The position numbers and the translations under genes are program-made. Under the pieces are notes generated by a model. It saw only the letters and a program-made list of their open reading frames with translations. It did no database searches and had not been told where the DNA came from. From NCBI RefSeq assembly GCF_900105555.1, contig NZ_FNTZ01000001.1, positions 4,405,001 through 4,469,000 on the forward strand: a stretch of DNA of 64,000 nucleotides, read 5' to 3'. The stretch is from Pseudomonas coleopterorum. Lineage in GTDB: Bacteria > Pseudomonadota > Gammaproteobacteria > Pseudomonadales > Pseudomonadaceae. Below, one piece after another: positions 27,626 through 37,011 of the stretch; position 1 is the stretch's first letter; each line of letters opens with the position of its first letter.

Positions 27626-28882
27626 TCAGAGCGGGCGAACCGTGGTCGGCAGCGGCGCGGCCAACAGGCGCTCGTCGAGCAGCCCGAGACCTTCCTGGAA
27701 CAGCAGGTTGCTACGCTCGGTATCGCCGAGCTGAGCCAGCAGGCGGGCCAGCTCAGCACAGGTTTCCGGACTGCGCTGCAGACGCAGGCTGCTTTCCAGG
27801 TAATCGCGTGCCTTGCCCCACAGGCGGTTCTGCAGACACAGGCGGCCGAGTGTCAGCAACAGCCCGGCGTCATCGGTGTGCTGCTTGAGCCAACCTTCGG
27901 CGGTCTGCAACTGACGCGCCGGATCGTTGCCGATGACCAGGCCGTAAAGGCGAGCCAAATGCGTGTCGTACTGACGCTTCTGCGCCGTACGCAGTACTTC
28001 TTCGGCCTGGGTCTGCGCGCCTACCTGCCGCAGCTGCTCTGCATAGGCGAGGACCAAGGCAGGCTCCTGACGCTGTGCCGAACTCAGTGCCTGCCATGCG
28101 CGCTCGAGTGCAGCCAGCCCCGCTTCGCCCTGACCCTGATCCGGTGCCGACACATGCGCGGCCACGCTGAGATTCTCGCCCCAGGCACGTCGCTCCAGTT
28201 CGGCCAGTTCGGCCGCTGGCAACGCCTTGTCCTTGCGCAACTGTGGCAGCAGCTTGACGACGGCTGCCCAGTCTCCACGCTGCTGATGCACGCGTTGCAG
28301 TTGACGCAACACCTGCACGTTGCGCGGATGACGCTCGTGCATGGCCTGCAGGGTTTGCAGGGAGCCGTCGCTGTCGCCGCGATCGCTCTGCAACTGGGCA
28401 TGGCTCAAGGCAATCGCCAATTCGGCTTGTGGCTGACGTGCCAGGGCCTTTTCAAGCAGGCTGTCGCTGTCTTCGTAGCGGCCCAGCTCGTTGGCTGCGC
28501 GGGCTGCGCCCAGGTAATACAGCAGGGGCTGACGTTCGTGTTCGGCGGCGTGCTGCAGGTGTTTCTGAGCGCTGGCCCAGCGTCCTTCAGCCAGGTCCAA
28601 CTGGCCCTTTTCGATGGCAGCCTGCACGCGGCGACTGCGGTTGCGGCCCGACCACGGATTGACCACGCGGCCGGAGGTAACCACCACGCTGATCAGCAGA
28701 TAGATGATGAATACCAGCATCACCAGCACCACCAAGGCCAGTAACGTGGTCCACAGGCCGGATTCGTAGCGCATCACGTGGGGGTAGTCGATCAGCACAT
28801 AGCCCGGGTGCTTGGCCACGGCCAAGCCGAGCCCGACCATGGCCGCGATCACCAGAAACAGGATCACGTAGAACCGTTTCAT
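27626..28882 (-). CDS. hemY: HemY-like TPR membrane protein of haem operon
   Basis: The 418-residue protein has two membrane segments at the N-terminus (about 4-20 and 42-67) and then a cytosolic or periplasmic tetratricopeptide-repeat domain with repeated helix pairs to the C-terminus. This is the gammaproteobacterial HemY of the hemCDXY operon, not the protoporphyrinogen oxidase of the same name. Its exact role in haem synthesis is unclear. The start codon overlaps the hemX stop (ATGA, 28879-28882). Confidence 0.92.
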   Translation of the reverse strand: MKRFYVILFLVIAAMVGLGLAVAKHPGYVLIDYPHVMRYESGLWTTLLALVVLVMLVFIIYLLISVVVTSGRVVNPWSGRNRSRRVQAAIEKGQLDLAEGRWASAQKHLQHAAEHERQPLLYYLGAARAANELGRYEDSDSLLEKALARQPQAELAIALSHAQLQSDRGDSDGSLQTLQAMHERHPRNVQVLRQLQRVHQQRGDWAAVVKLLPQLRKDKALPAAELAELERRAWGENLSVAAHVSAPDQGQGEAGLAALERAWQALSSAQRQEPALVLAYAEQLRQVGAQTQAEEVLRTAQKRQYDTHLARLYGLVIGNDPARQLQTAEGWLKQHTDDAGLLLTLGRLCLQNRLWGKARDYLESSLRLQRSPETCAELARLLAQLGDTERSNLLFQEGLGLLDERLLAAPLPTTVRPL

Positions 28883-30015
28883 GGCTGGCTCTCCGTAGCG
28901 CCTGGCGTGGCTTCGGTTGATTTCTGCAGGCCTTCGACTGGCGTATGGCGGCGTTGCAGGTAGGCCTGGATGGCATTGAGGCTGGCATCCAGATCAGGTG
29001 TGGTGACCGACACCGGCTGGCTCTTGAGTGCGGTCAGCTGTTCGATCATAGCTTGGGTGTGGCCGTTTTCGCGGTTGAACCCTGCGATGAGAATGCTGCG
29101 TGCGTCATCCAGTGCTTGCGTATAGACCTTGCCCTGACCGTTGAGCGCGGCCCATTGCGCCTGTTCCAGTGCAAGGCTCAGAGCCAGGCGAACCTGGTTC
29201 AGGCTTTGCCCGGCCAGCAACGGACGGATGCTGTCATCGGGGTTGAAGTCGACGCGGAAGAACCCGGAAATCTTGTTCCACCACTGACGCCAGCGGGTCT
29301 CGCCTTCAGGCGAAGTGCCTTGCGCGGCGTCGGCGGCGGCCTGGAATTCCGGGGCCAGGGCCGTCAACTGCGTTGCCTGCTCGCGCAGGGCACTCAACTG
29401 CAGGAACAAGCCGGTGCGGTCGGGCTGGGTTGTGCCTTGCAGCGAGGCCAGGCTGCGGGTCAACTGTTCGCGGGCGGCGAAGGCTTGCGGGTCGTCCTGC
29501 TCGCGCAGGATTTCGTCGGCGCCCTGCACCAGTGCCTTCGCGCTGGTGACATCCTGCAGCGCGGACAGACGCAGGCTGGCCAGGCGCAGCAGATGCTCGG
29601 CCTCGGCCAGGCGCCAGTCCTTGCGGCTGGCACCCAGCACGGTTTCCAGGCGCTGGCTCAGACGCTGCTGATCGCCCTGCAACTGCGCGACCAGACGGCG
29701 GCGATCTTCCAGTTCGTTGGCATCGGGCAACTGCGCCAGGTCGGCGCTGAGTTGCCGTTCGTTGTGCTCCAGGGTCAGCGTCTGCGTGGCGAGCCCTTCG
29801 ATCACTCGCGACTGCTGCTGATGACCGGCCGTGAGCGTGCGCACCTGCCACACGCCCCACCCTGCGGCAGCGAGGCCAGCGGCGGCCAGCAGCAGCGCGA
29901 TGATCGCCAAGCCATTGCCATTGGCCGAGCGCTGAGGCGGCACGGCGGCTGGCTGTTCGAAAGGCGCCTTCGGGGCGCTCTGCGTCTCGTCTTTGGGCAA
30001 GGCTGTTTCGCTCAC
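28879..30015 (-). CDS. hemX: HemX-like membrane protein
   Basis: The 378-residue protein has a short cytosolic leader, one membrane segment (GLAIIALLLAAAGLAAAGWGV, about 34-54, split as GLAIIALLLAAA and GLAAAGWGV) and a long coiled-coil/helical periplasmic domain with WRQWWNKISGFFRVDF near 230. It is annotated in databases as uroporphyrinogen-III C-methyltransferase, but the catalytic SAM-binding domain of such enzymes is absent; that label is doubtful. The GTG at 30013-30015 has AAAGGA upstream, better than any farther ATG. Confidence 0.9.
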   Translation of the reverse strand: MSETALPKDETQSAPKAPFEQPAAVPPQRSANGNGLAIIALLLAAAGLAAAGWGVWQVRTLTAGHQQQSRVIEGLATQTLTLEHNERQLSADLAQLPDANELEDRRRLVAQLQGDQQRLSQRLETVLGASRKDWRLAEAEHLLRLASLRLSALQDVTSAKALVQGADEILREQDDPQAFAAREQLTRSLASLQGTTQPDRTGLFLQLSALREQATQLTALAPEFQAAADAAQGTSPEGETRWRQWWNKISGFFRVDFNPDDSIRPLLAGQSLNQVRLALSLALEQAQWAALNGQGKVYTQALDDARSILIAGFNRENGHTQAMIEQLTALKSQPVSVTTPDLDASLNAIQAYLQRRHTPVEGLQKSTEATPGATESQP

Positions 30016-30064
30016 GTGTCCATCCTTTGCATAGGGGCGCGCCCGCCTGGTTGGCGGTCGCGCC

Positions 30065-30823
30065 TTACGATCTGGGTGCGGTCTGCGTGTGCAGCGCCGC
30101 CAGCAACGCCGAAGTGCTGGCACCTCGGCAATCCACAACATTCGAAGCGCCAGCGTCACGTGCCAGCGCCGCCACTCGCGGGCTGGGCACAAACAGTGGA
30201 AGGGCGCGGATCGCCGACCACTGCTCACCTGCCAACTGGTGCAAGTGTTGAAAACCCTGCCCACTGCTGACCACCACGGCGTTCAAGCGTTCCGATGCGA
30301 TACGGGTCGCGAGCGTACCCGGCGGGTAGACCGGAATGCTGCGTCGATACAGTTGCAGATACTCCACCGCTGCGCCTTGGTCGCGCAAGTGTTCGGCCAG
30401 CGCCTCGCGTCCGCCCTCGCCACGAATGATCAGCACCCGTGGATGGGGACCGCTCAAAGCGGTGCGCAATTGGGCCAGATTCAGCAGGGCCTCGCTATCG
30501 TCTCCTGTTTCAGGATACGTCACGTGCAGCCCGCGCTCCTCGAGAATGGCCGCCGTGCCGGCGCCGACGCTGAACCAGACAGTCTGGCCGAGGCTGGTGG
30601 GCGCTCGTTCCAGCGCCAGGCGGGCGGCGGGCTTGCTGACGACGATCACTGCATCGTATTGATCGAGGCTGGCCAGAATTTGCCGCTGGCTATCGCTCGA
30701 TGGCAGAGGCTCGATTGCCAGCAGCGGCAAGCTTGCTGCGAACACACCCTCCTCGCGCAGCGCCTGAGTTTGCTGCGCGCACTCGTCGGTGGGCCGTGTC
30801 AACAACACTCGCCACGGGCTCAA
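30065..30823 (-). CDS. hemD: Uroporphyrinogen-III synthase
   Basis: HemD closes and inverts hydroxymethylbilane to uroporphyrinogen III. The 252-residue protein has the bilobed fold with [19 protein letters not shown] at the start, a conserved [13 protein letters not shown] motif near 134-146 and [11 protein letters not shown] near 189. The start is a TTG whose last two bases form the hemC stop (TTGA at 30820-30823), so translation depends on hemC. It sits between hemC and hemX in the usual order. Confidence 0.93.
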   Translation of the reverse strand: MSPWRVLLTRPTDECAQQTQALREEGVFAASLPLLAIEPLPSSDSQRQILASLDQYDAVIVVSKPAARLALERAPTSLGQTVWFSVGAGTAAILEERGLHVTYPETGDDSEALLNLAQLRTALSGPHPRVLIIRGEGGREALAEHLRDQGAAVEYLQLYRRSIPVYPPGTLATRIASERLNAVVVSSGQGFQHLHQLAGEQWSAIRALPLFVPSPRVAALARDAGASNVVDCRGASTSALLAALHTQTAPRS

Positions 30824-31761
30824 GGATGACCTGCCTCGCCGTACACCGCACGCAGGATGTCGTCGGCGCCCTGCTCCAGCAACGCTTCGGCGACCTGTAC
30901 GCCCAGCTGTTGCGCATCGGCCAGTGGTGCCCGTGCCTGGGCATGCAGCAAGCGCTGCCCGGCCGGATCACCCACCAGGCCGCGAAGCCAGATCTGTTCG
31001 CCTTCGAGCACCGCATAACAGGCGATTGGCACCTGGCAGCCACCGTTGAGGTGCTTGTTCAGCGCCCGTTCGGCGCTGACGCGGAATTCGGTATCGCGAT
31101 GATGCAACGGCCCCAGCAGAGCGTGGATCTCGCTGTCGCCCGTCCTGCACTCGATACCGACCGCGCCCTGACCGCCCGCAGGCAGACTGTCCTCGACGCT
31201 GATGCTGGTGGTGATGCGGTCTTCGAAGCCCAGACGGATCAAGCCGGCTGCGGCAAGGATGATCGCATCGTATTCACCGGCGTCGAGTTTGGCCAACCGG
31301 GTGTTGACGTTGCCCCGCAGGAAGCGGATCTGCAAGTCCGGGCGGCGCGCCAGCAGTTGGGTCTGACGACGCAGGCTGGACGTGCCGACGATACTGCCGG
31401 GCGGCAACGCTTCCAGGCTGTCCCAGGCGTTGGAAACGAAGGCATCGCGAGGGTCTTCGCGTTCGCAGATGCAATACAGACCCAGCCCTTCGGGAAAGTC
31501 CATCGGTACGTCTTTCATCGAATGCACGGCGATGTCTGCCGTGCCTTCGAGCAAGGCGGTTTCCAGCTCTTTGACGAACAGCCCCTTGCCGCCGATCTTC
31601 GACAAGGGCGAATCGAGCAGCTTGTCGCCGCGACTGACCATCGGGACCAGGTTGACCTGAAGACCGGGATGGGCCTGCTCCAGTCGAGCCTTGACGTACT
31701 CGGCCTGCCACAGGGCAAGGGCACTTTTACGGGTGGCGATGCGGATTTCGCGAATGGGCAT
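30820..31761 (-). CDS. hemC: Porphobilinogen deaminase
   Basis: HemC polymerises four porphobilinogens to hydroxymethylbilane. The 313-residue protein has [15 protein letters not shown] near the N-terminus, the catalytic aspartate in HSMKDVP (D84) and the dipyrromethane cofactor cysteine C242 in LNGGCQVP. It heads the hemC-hemD-hemX-hemY operon, 90 bp downstream of algR on the same strand, the Pseudomonas arrangement in which AlgR and haem genes adjoin. Confidence 0.97.
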   Translation of the reverse strand: MPIREIRIATRKSALALWQAEYVKARLEQAHPGLQVNLVPMVSRGDKLLDSPLSKIGGKGLFVKELETALLEGTADIAVHSMKDVPMDFPEGLGLYCICEREDPRDAFVSNAWDSLEALPPGSIVGTSSLRRQTQLLARRPDLQIRFLRGNVNTRLAKLDAGEYDAIILAAAGLIRLGFEDRITTSISVEDSLPAGGQGAVGIECRTGDSEIHALLGPLHHRDTEFRVSAERALNKHLNGGCQVPIACYAVLEGEQIWLRGLVGDPAGQRLLHAQARAPLADAQQLGVQVAEALLEQGADDILRAVYGEAGHP

Positions 31762-31816
31762 GAATCGATCCGTATGAAGATTAGCGGACGATGATACCAG
31801 CTGTGCGGCAGGCCGC

Positions 31817-31837
31817 GCCCAGTCAGCCAGACTGGGC
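31817..31837 (-). terminator. Possible hairpin terminator between algR and hemC
   Basis: GCCCAGTC (31817-31824) pairs with GACTGGGC (31830-31837) over a 5-nt loop, about 15 bases after the algR stop on the minus strand. There is no U-tract, so it may attenuate transcription, not end it. Confidence 0.4.
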
Positions 31838-31851
31838 CGGCCACTGGAGCC

Positions 31852-32598
31852 CTAGAGGTGCTGCATCATCTTGCGCACGCCGGCGACATGGCGTCGGCTG
31901 ACGATCAGCGCGTCACCGTTGAGACCTTTCAGGTAGAGCTGAAAGTGGCCCAACGGTGTGCGTTGCAGGCGCTCGATGCGCTCGCGGGCCACCAAAGCAT
32001 TGCGGTGAATGCGCACGAAACGATCGCCGAATTCGTCTTCCAACGCCTTGAGCGGCTCATCGAGCAGCACTTCGCCGCCCTCGTGGCGCAGGGTCACGTA
32101 CTTGTGGTCGGCGATGAAGTAGATCACCTGATCCAGCGGAATCAGCTCGATGCCTTTACGGGTTCGCGCACTGATGTGGCTGCGCGGACCGGTACCGGCC
32201 TCGGCAGCAGGACGAGTCAGTGCAGCCAACTGCACACGGTTGGGCTTTTCAGCCTTTTTCAGTGCTTCGAGCAGATGTTCGGAGCGCACCGGCTTGACCA
32301 GATAACCCACAGCGCTGACCTGGAATGCGTCCAGGGCGAACTCGTCATGGGCGGTGCAGAACACCACCGCTGGAGGCGTGTCGCGCTCGCACAGCTTGGC
32401 GGCAACTTGCAGCCCGTCCAGGCCAGGCATGCGAATGTCGAGCAAGACCACGTCCGGCTTGTGTGCCTCGATCATGCTCAAGGCTTCTTCGCCGTTGCTG
32501 GCACCGGGTTCGAGCACATGATAACCCTCGAGCTCGCCAACCAATCGGCTCAGGCGCTCGCGGGCAAGGGGTTCGTCATCAACGATCAGGACATTCAT
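31852..32598 (-). CDS. algR: AlgR, LytTR-type response regulator
   Basis: AlgR is the response regulator that controls alginate, type IV pili and virulence genes with AlgZ (FimS). The 248-residue length equals the family. The receiver domain has the phosphorylated D54 in VVLLDIRMPG, preceded by the acidic DDE triad. The C-terminal LytTR DNA-binding domain (about 145-246) contains the YFIADHKYVTLRHEGGEVLL motif. The ATG at 32596-32598 overlaps the algZ stop by four bases (ATGA). Confidence 0.97.
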   Translation of the reverse strand: MNVLIVDDEPLARERLSRLVGELEGYHVLEPGASNGEEALSMIEAHKPDVVLLDIRMPGLDGLQVAAKLCERDTPPAVVFCTAHDEFALDAFQVSAVGYLVKPVRSEHLLEALKKAEKPNRVQLAALTRPAAEAGTGPRSHISARTRKGIELIPLDQVIYFIADHKYVTLRHEGGEVLLDEPLKALEDEFGDRFVRIHRNALVARERIERLQRTPLGHFQLYLKGLNGDALIVSRRHVAGVRKMMQHL

Positions 32599-33662
32599 AT
32601 AGCGCTGGATTCCTGCGTGAGTCTCGCACATGGATAACGTAGACAAGTGAAGTGACGACCGTCACGGCGATTCACGCTAAGACTTGCGCGCGGACCGAAA
32701 AGTGCCGCAAGTCGAGCGCCAATGTTTGCCAGTGCCTGCTGGGTTCCGCCTGACGCGTGCCCTGCGGCGGCCTCCTGGTAGGGATTGCTGATGGTCAATA
32801 TGAACTCTCCCCCTTTATAGTCGGCCTCCACGCTGACCACCCCGCCCGCGATCAATGGGGCGATGCCATGCACCAGCGCATTTTCCAACAATGGTTGCAA
32901 GGTTAGTTGAGGGATCGGCAGATCATCCGGGATTGTTTCGATCCTCCAGTGCAACTGTAGACGCTCGCCAAGACGATATTGCTCAATCGATAAATAACGT
33001 TTGGCCAATTCCACTTCGTCCCGCCACATGACCAGGCTGTTGGGCTGGGCGAGACTGGCGCGGAACAGGTCGGACAGGTTGAGCACCGCCTGCTCGGCCT
33101 TCACCGGATCGCTGACCACCAGGCTGGCGATGCTGTTCAGGCTGTTGAACAGGAAGTGCGGACGAATGCGCGCCTGCAAGGCCTGGATGCGCGACTGCAG
33201 TTCAGCCTGTTGCTGGCGTCGCCACTGGCTCTGCAAGTAGAAGTAACGCAGCAGCAGTGCCGACATGATCAGCCCGATCAGGGCATGACGCAGGTAGCGG
33301 TTGACCTCTACGGTCGGCGTGTCGAGCCCGCCCAATTGAAAGTAGTCGATCACCGCCGTGCCCGTCAGGGTCAGACCCACCACCAACGCGCAGCACAGGC
33401 CACCTGCCATGCCCGGGCGCAGCCGCGCCAGCCAGGGGCGCAGGGTACAGAGCAGGCCCGCAGAGAGCAGGACGATCCACTGCACGAACAACGACGTCAG
33501 TGCCAGGCGCACCCAATTGAAGCCCGGATTCATGGGCTCGGCCAGCACCAGCACGAACACCAGCAACTGCGCCAGTACGATCAGCATCAGCAGGGCCTGG
33601 GGCAGGCAGAGCTCGGGCAGGAAAAAGTCCGGCTCGGGAGGGTTCGACGGCTTGCTGAACAT
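32595..33662 (-). CDS. algZ: AlgZ/FimS sensor histidine kinase
   Basis: AlgZ (FimS) is the unusual LytS-type membrane kinase partner of AlgR. The 355-residue protein has about four membrane segments in residues 25-155, then the HisKA_LytS motif with the phospho-accepting histidine in RIRPHFLFNSLNS (about residue 195) and a HATPase-like end with LQPLLENALVHGI. In P. aeruginosa it lacks canonical kinase motifs and controls twitching motility. It overlaps algR by four bases. The promoter lies next to a REP palindrome. Confidence 0.94.
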   Translation of the reverse strand: MFSKPSNPPEPDFFLPELCLPQALLMLIVLAQLLVFVLVLAEPMNPGFNWVRLALTSLFVQWIVLLSAGLLCTLRPWLARLRPGMAGGLCCALVVGLTLTGTAVIDYFQLGGLDTPTVEVNRYLRHALIGLIMSALLLRYFYLQSQWRRQQQAELQSRIQALQARIRPHFLFNSLNSIASLVVSDPVKAEQAVLNLSDLFRASLAQPNSLVMWRDEVELAKRYLSIEQYRLGERLQLHWRIETIPDDLPIPQLTLQPLLENALVHGIAPLIAGGVVSVEADYKGGEFILTISNPYQEAAAGHASGGTQQALANIGARLAALFGPRASLSVNRRDGRHFTCLRYPCARLTQESSAI

Positions 33663-33698
33663 GTACGGTTCCTGGCTGCTGTGGTGTGTTGCGGGCCT

Positions 33699-33782
33699 CT
33701 TCGCGGGCAGAGGGCTCGCCGCCCGCCCCGCTCCCACAGGTCAACGTGATCACTTGTGGGAGCGAGGGCTGCCCGCGAAGGG
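33699..33782. repeat. REP palindrome in algZ-argH spacer
   Basis: A long imperfect inverted repeat with CTTCGCGGGCAGAGGGCTC on the left and the facing GTGGGAGCGAGGGCTGCCCG on the right. The elements belong to the same family as those at 18121-18187, 35299-35394 and 41414-41457. Confidence 0.85.
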
Positions 33783-33885
33783 GTGAATGCAGACAATAGA
33801 CATCTGCACTATGCCGCCAACAGACCCAGGCCGCATTTGTTATTATCGCGGCAATTTCCCGTTCACGCCTTGCACGAGCCTATTC

Positions 33886-35280
33886 ATGAGCACTGACAAG
33901 ACCAACCAGTCCTGGGGCGGCCGCTTCAGTGAACCCGTCGACGCCTTCGTCGCCCGCTTCACCGCATCGGTCGACTTCGACCAGCGCCTCTACCGCCATG
34001 ACATCATGGGCTCGATCGCCCACGCCACCATGCTGGCCAAGGTCGGCGTGCTCACTGACGCGGAGCGCGACACCATCGTCGACGGCCTGCGCACCATCGA
34101 GCAGGAAATCGAGGCCGGCCAGTTCGACTGGCGCGTGGACCTCGAAGACGTGCACATGAACATCGAGGCGCGCCTGACCGATCGCATCGGCGTGACCGGC
34201 AAGAAACTGCACACCGGGCGCAGCCGCAACGACCAGGTTGCCACCGACATTCGCCTGTGGCTGCGTGACGAAATCGACCTGATCCTGGGCAAAATTACCC
34301 GCCTGCAGCAAGGCCTGCTGGAGCAGGCCGAGCGCGAAGCCGACACCATCATGCCGGGCTTCACCCACCTGCAGACGGCCCAGCCGGTGACCTTCGGGCA
34401 TCACCTGCTGGCCTGGTTCGAAATGCTCAGCCGCGACCATGAACGCCTGGTCGACTGCCGCAAGCGCACCAACCGCATGCCCTTGGGCAGCGCCGCGCTG
34501 GCCGGCACCACCTACCCCATCGACCGCGAGCTGACCTGTCAGCTGCTGGGCTTCGAAGCGGTCGGTGGCAACTCGCTGGACGGCGTTTCGGACCGTGATT
34601 TCGCCATCGAATTCTGCGCTGCGGCCAGCATCGCGATGATGCACCTGTCGCGGTTTTCCGAAGAGCTGGTGCTGTGGACCAGCGCGCAGTTCCAGTTCAT
34701 CGACCTGCCCGACCGTTTCTGCACCGGCAGCTCGATCATGCCGCAGAAGAAGAACCCCGATGTACCGGAACTGGTGCGCGGCAAGAGTGGCCGGGTGTTC
34801 GGTTCGTTGATGGGCCTGCTGACCCTGATGAAGGGCCAACCGCTGGCCTACAACAAGGACAATCAGGAAGACAAGGAACCCTTGTTCGACGCCGCCGATA
34901 CGTTGCGCGATTCGCTGCGGGCCTTTGCCGACATGATCCCGGCAATCAAGCCCAAGCACGCCATGATGCGCGAAGCCGCGCTGCGTGGCTTCTCCACGGC
35001 CACCGACCTGGCCGATTACCTGGTGCGCCGTGGCCTGCCGTTCCGCGATTGCCACGAGATCGTCGGGCATGCGGTGAAGCACGGTGTGGACACCGGTAAG
35101 GACCTGGCGGAAATGAGCCTGGAAGAGTTGCGCCAGTTCAGCGACCAGATCGAAGCGGATGTGTTCGAGGTATTGACCCTGGAAGGCTCGGTCAACGCCC
35201 GCGATCACATCGGCGGCACCGCGCCGGCTCAGGTACGTGCAGCCGTGGCTCGTGGCCGGGAATTGCTGGCGGCTCGCTAA
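33886..35280 (+). CDS. argH: Argininosuccinate lyase
   Basis: ArgH cleaves argininosuccinate to arginine and fumarate, the last step of arginine synthesis. The 464-residue protein has the fumarase/aspartase-superfamily signature [12 protein letters not shown] (about 283-294), the [13 protein letters not shown] motif near 109 and the N-terminal WGGRFSEP. The ATG at 33886 is chosen because it gives the family's usual length. It is divergent from algZ across a REP palindrome and followed by another REP. Confidence 0.97.
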   Translation: MSTDKTNQSWGGRFSEPVDAFVARFTASVDFDQRLYRHDIMGSIAHATMLAKVGVLTDAERDTIVDGLRTIEQEIEAGQFDWRVDLEDVHMNIEARLTDRIGVTGKKLHTGRSRNDQVATDIRLWLRDEIDLILGKITRLQQGLLEQAEREADTIMPGFTHLQTAQPVTFGHHLLAWFEMLSRDHERLVDCRKRTNRMPLGSAALAGTTYPIDRELTCQLLGFEAVGGNSLDGVSDRDFAIEFCAAASIAMMHLSRFSEELVLWTSAQFQFIDLPDRFCTGSSIMPQKKNPDVPELVRGKSGRVFGSLMGLLTLMKGQPLAYNKDNQEDKEPLFDAADTLRDSLRAFADMIPAIKPKHAMMREAALRGFSTATDLADYLVRRGLPFRDCHEIVGHAVKHGVDTGKDLAEMSLEELRQFSDQIEADVFEVLTLEGSVNARDHIGGTAPAQVRAAVARGRELLAAR

Positions 35281-35298
35281 GCGCGCCTGGCAGGTCCG

Positions 35299-35394
35299 GC
35301 CTCTTCGCAGGCAGAGGGCTCGCCGCCCGCCCCGCTCCCACAGTAGGTGTTGAACATACATCCTGTGGGAGCGGGTCTCTGCCCGCGAAGGGCG
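35299..35394. repeat. REP palindrome after argH
   Basis: GGCCTCTTCGCAGGCAGAGG at the left is matched by CCTGTGGGAGCGGGTCTCTG and GCCCGCGAAGG at the right, around an unpaired 20-nt centre. It begins about 18 bp after the argH stop and ends 40 bp before the next gene. Confidence 0.85.
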
Positions 35395-35433
35395 CCCCAC
35401 AGAATCCGACATTGACCCCATCGAGAACATGCC

Positions 35434-35712
35434 ATGAGCGACAACCTGATAGACGAAGACGAAGCGTTCGCCGAGGCCACCCTCACCCAGGCCATCGAGA
35501 ACCAGATCGAAAGCGACAACCCGCCGGCTGCCAAGGCCACGTTCAACAAGCTGACGCTGGTCGGTTACGAGCGCGAGGACATCCTCAACATGATGGCTCA
35601 TGTGTTGGCGATCGAGATCGACGCCATCCTGGAGCAGGACCGGCCCTTCGACACCGCCTGGTACGAAGCCGCCCTGCGCGCCCTGCCCGAGCTGCCACCG
35701 GAAAAAGTCTGA
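35434..35712 (+). CDS. Small acidic conserved protein, function unknown
   Basis: This 92-residue acidic protein (MSDNLIDEDEAFAEATLTQA start) has no signal, membrane segment or catalytic motif that I recognise. A helix-rich C-terminal half contains LNMMAHVLAIEIDAIL. It resembles small proteins found in Pseudomonas near argH. I cannot name its family. It is followed, 126 bp later, by the TIGR02647 gene. Confidence 0.75.
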   Translation: MSDNLIDEDEAFAEATLTQAIENQIESDNPPAAKATFNKLTLVGYEREDILNMMAHVLAIEIDAILEQDRPFDTAWYEAALRALPELPPEKV

Positions 35713-35838
35713 CGCCGCACAGGCGCGTTCGCCCAGGGCTGACTACACTGGAAAAACCCCGCTGCCACCGCATCAGGGGTACAGCGCACAGCGCCATTCG
35801 GCGCTGTCGTTCATTCCATAAGAAAGTCGGGAGCGCCT

Positions 35839-36087
35839 ATGTCGTCCTACACCCCGGAACTGGTTGCCGAGCTGGAAATCCTTGCCCTGTTCAACCTCGG
35901 TAACACCATGGAAGGTCTGAAAATCCACCACACTGCGTCGCCCGCGGCCGTCGCAGCCGCCACTCGCCTGCATGACAAGGAACTGATCACCAAGCCTGAC
36001 GGCGGCTACCTGACCAGCCTGGGCCATGAAGCGGCCGAGCACGCGCAGTCGTTGCTGACCATCCTGACGGTGGCCGAACCTGCCTGA
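35839..36087 (+). CDS. TIGR02647 family small protein
   Basis: This 82-residue protein matches the TIGR02647 family by its start MSSYTPELVAELEILALF and the LHDKELITKPDGGYLTSLGHEAAEHAQ segment, which looks like a winged-helix. It may bind DNA, but no function is established. GGGAG lies five bases upstream of the ATG. It is convergent with the DUF1289 gene. Confidence 0.85.
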   Translation: MSSYTPELVAELEILALFNLGNTMEGLKIHHTASPAAVAAATRLHDKELITKPDGGYLTSLGHEAAEHAQSLLTILTVAEPA

Positions 36088-36099
36088 GCGGCAGAGGCT

Positions 36100-36342
36100 T
36101 TATCGATCGTCCGCAGGCGCCGACAGCGCCTGCAACCGGCGCTGCTCGGCAGCCACGATGATTTTGCGCCGAGTGTCGTCATCGGCCGAGCGCCAGGCCC
36201 TGATGTCCTCGACGTGGCGGAAACAACCCTGACAGACCCGCTCTTCGTCCAGTCGGCACAAGCTCACGCAGGGTGACTGTACCGAGGGGCTGACATTGCT
36301 GTAGAGAGGCTTGGGCGCGCGTGCAGGCTGGCTCACAATCAT
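36100..36342 (-). CDS. DUF1289 small cysteine protein
   Basis: This 80-residue protein has the DUF1289 cysteine pattern SPCVSLCRLDEERVCQGCFR (residues 23-42), with four cysteines that probably bind a metal or iron-sulfur cluster, and a helical C-terminus. Its ATG overlaps the cyaY stop as ATGA (36342 shared), so it is translated with frataxin. That partnership suggests an iron or Fe-S role, although this is inference. Confidence 0.85.
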   Translation of the reverse strand: MIVSQPARAPKPLYSNVSPSVQSPCVSLCRLDEERVCQGCFRHVEDIRAWRSADDDTRRKIIVAAEQRRLQALSAPADDR

Positions 36343-36668
36343 CAGATCTCTTCGAAGTCCAGCTCGACGCCGGCCTGTTCCTTGGTGGCCCGGGCCAACA
36401 CTTCGCCCAGCAACTCCTCGGATTTCTCGCAGCTCCACTTGCCCGACTCTTCGTCGTAGTCGAAGTGATAGCCACCGGAGCGTGCGGCCAGCCACAGCTG
36501 GCGCAGGGGCTCCTGGCGGCTGATGATCAGCTGGCTGCCGTTGTCGAACTTGATGGTCATCATGCCGGCGGAAATCTCGATGTCGTCGGCGTGGTCTTCG
36601 AGCAACTCCTCCAGCGCCTGCTGGGTGGCATCGACCAGGTCGTGGAAACGGGCTTCGGTCAAACTCAT
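36342..36668 (-). CDS. cyaY: Frataxin-like CyaY
   Basis: CyaY is an iron-binding regulator of iron-sulfur cluster assembly. The 108-residue protein has the acidic first helix (ATQQALEELLEDHADDIE, about 14-31) for iron binding, and the beta-sheet motif IISRQEPLRQLWLAARSGGYHF (with 51 to 69 central). It is divergent from lptM-lysA and translationally coupled to the DUF1289 gene. Confidence 0.96.
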   Translation of the reverse strand: MSLTEARFHDLVDATQQALEELLEDHADDIEISAGMMTIKFDNGSQLIISRQEPLRQLWLAARSGGYHFDYDEESGKWSCEKSEELLGEVLARATKEQAGVELDFEEI

Positions 36669-36852
36669 TGCAGGAACCTCGGAAAGTGTCTGTGCGCGCT
36701 ACGGGCGGCAAGATACGAGCAGCCAGCGGTTTATGCAAAGCATAATGCACCCGTCTGGATCGATGGCACTACCGGCAGCCCACCTGCATAGCCACCATGC
36801 CGGGCGCTGGGTATACTCGGGCGCAATTACTGCTTATACAAAGGATTTCGCC

Positions 36853-37002
36853 ATGAAGCGCCTGATCTCTTCCCTGGCCGCGCTCGTCGCCGTTGCCTGC
36901 CTGGTGTCCGCCTGCGGTCAAAAGGGCCCGCTGTACTTGCCCGATGACAGCAAATCCCCCGAAGACCAAGCCAAGTCGTCGCAACCGCACAAGCATTACT
37001 AA
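36853..37002 (+). CDS. lptM: LptM, LPS-assembly lipoprotein
   Basis: The 49-residue protein starts with a lipoprotein signal and a lipobox LVSAC, so it is lipidated at C21. The segment CGQKGPLYLP immediately after is the conserved signature of LptM (YifL), a factor that helps LptD disulfides mature in the outer membrane. It lies nine bp before lysA, the conserved lptM-lysA-dapF order. Confidence 0.93.
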   Translation: MKRLISSLAALVAVACLVSACGQKGPLYLPDDSKSPEDQAKSSQPHKHY

Positions 37003-37011
37003 GGGAACACC

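Noticed and set aside
28879..30264. A 461-residue HemX
   Set aside because: The upstream part runs antisense-like through the hemD end and is Arg/Pro-rich nonsense. The GTG at 30013-30015 has a good AAAGGA site and starts the typical protein.
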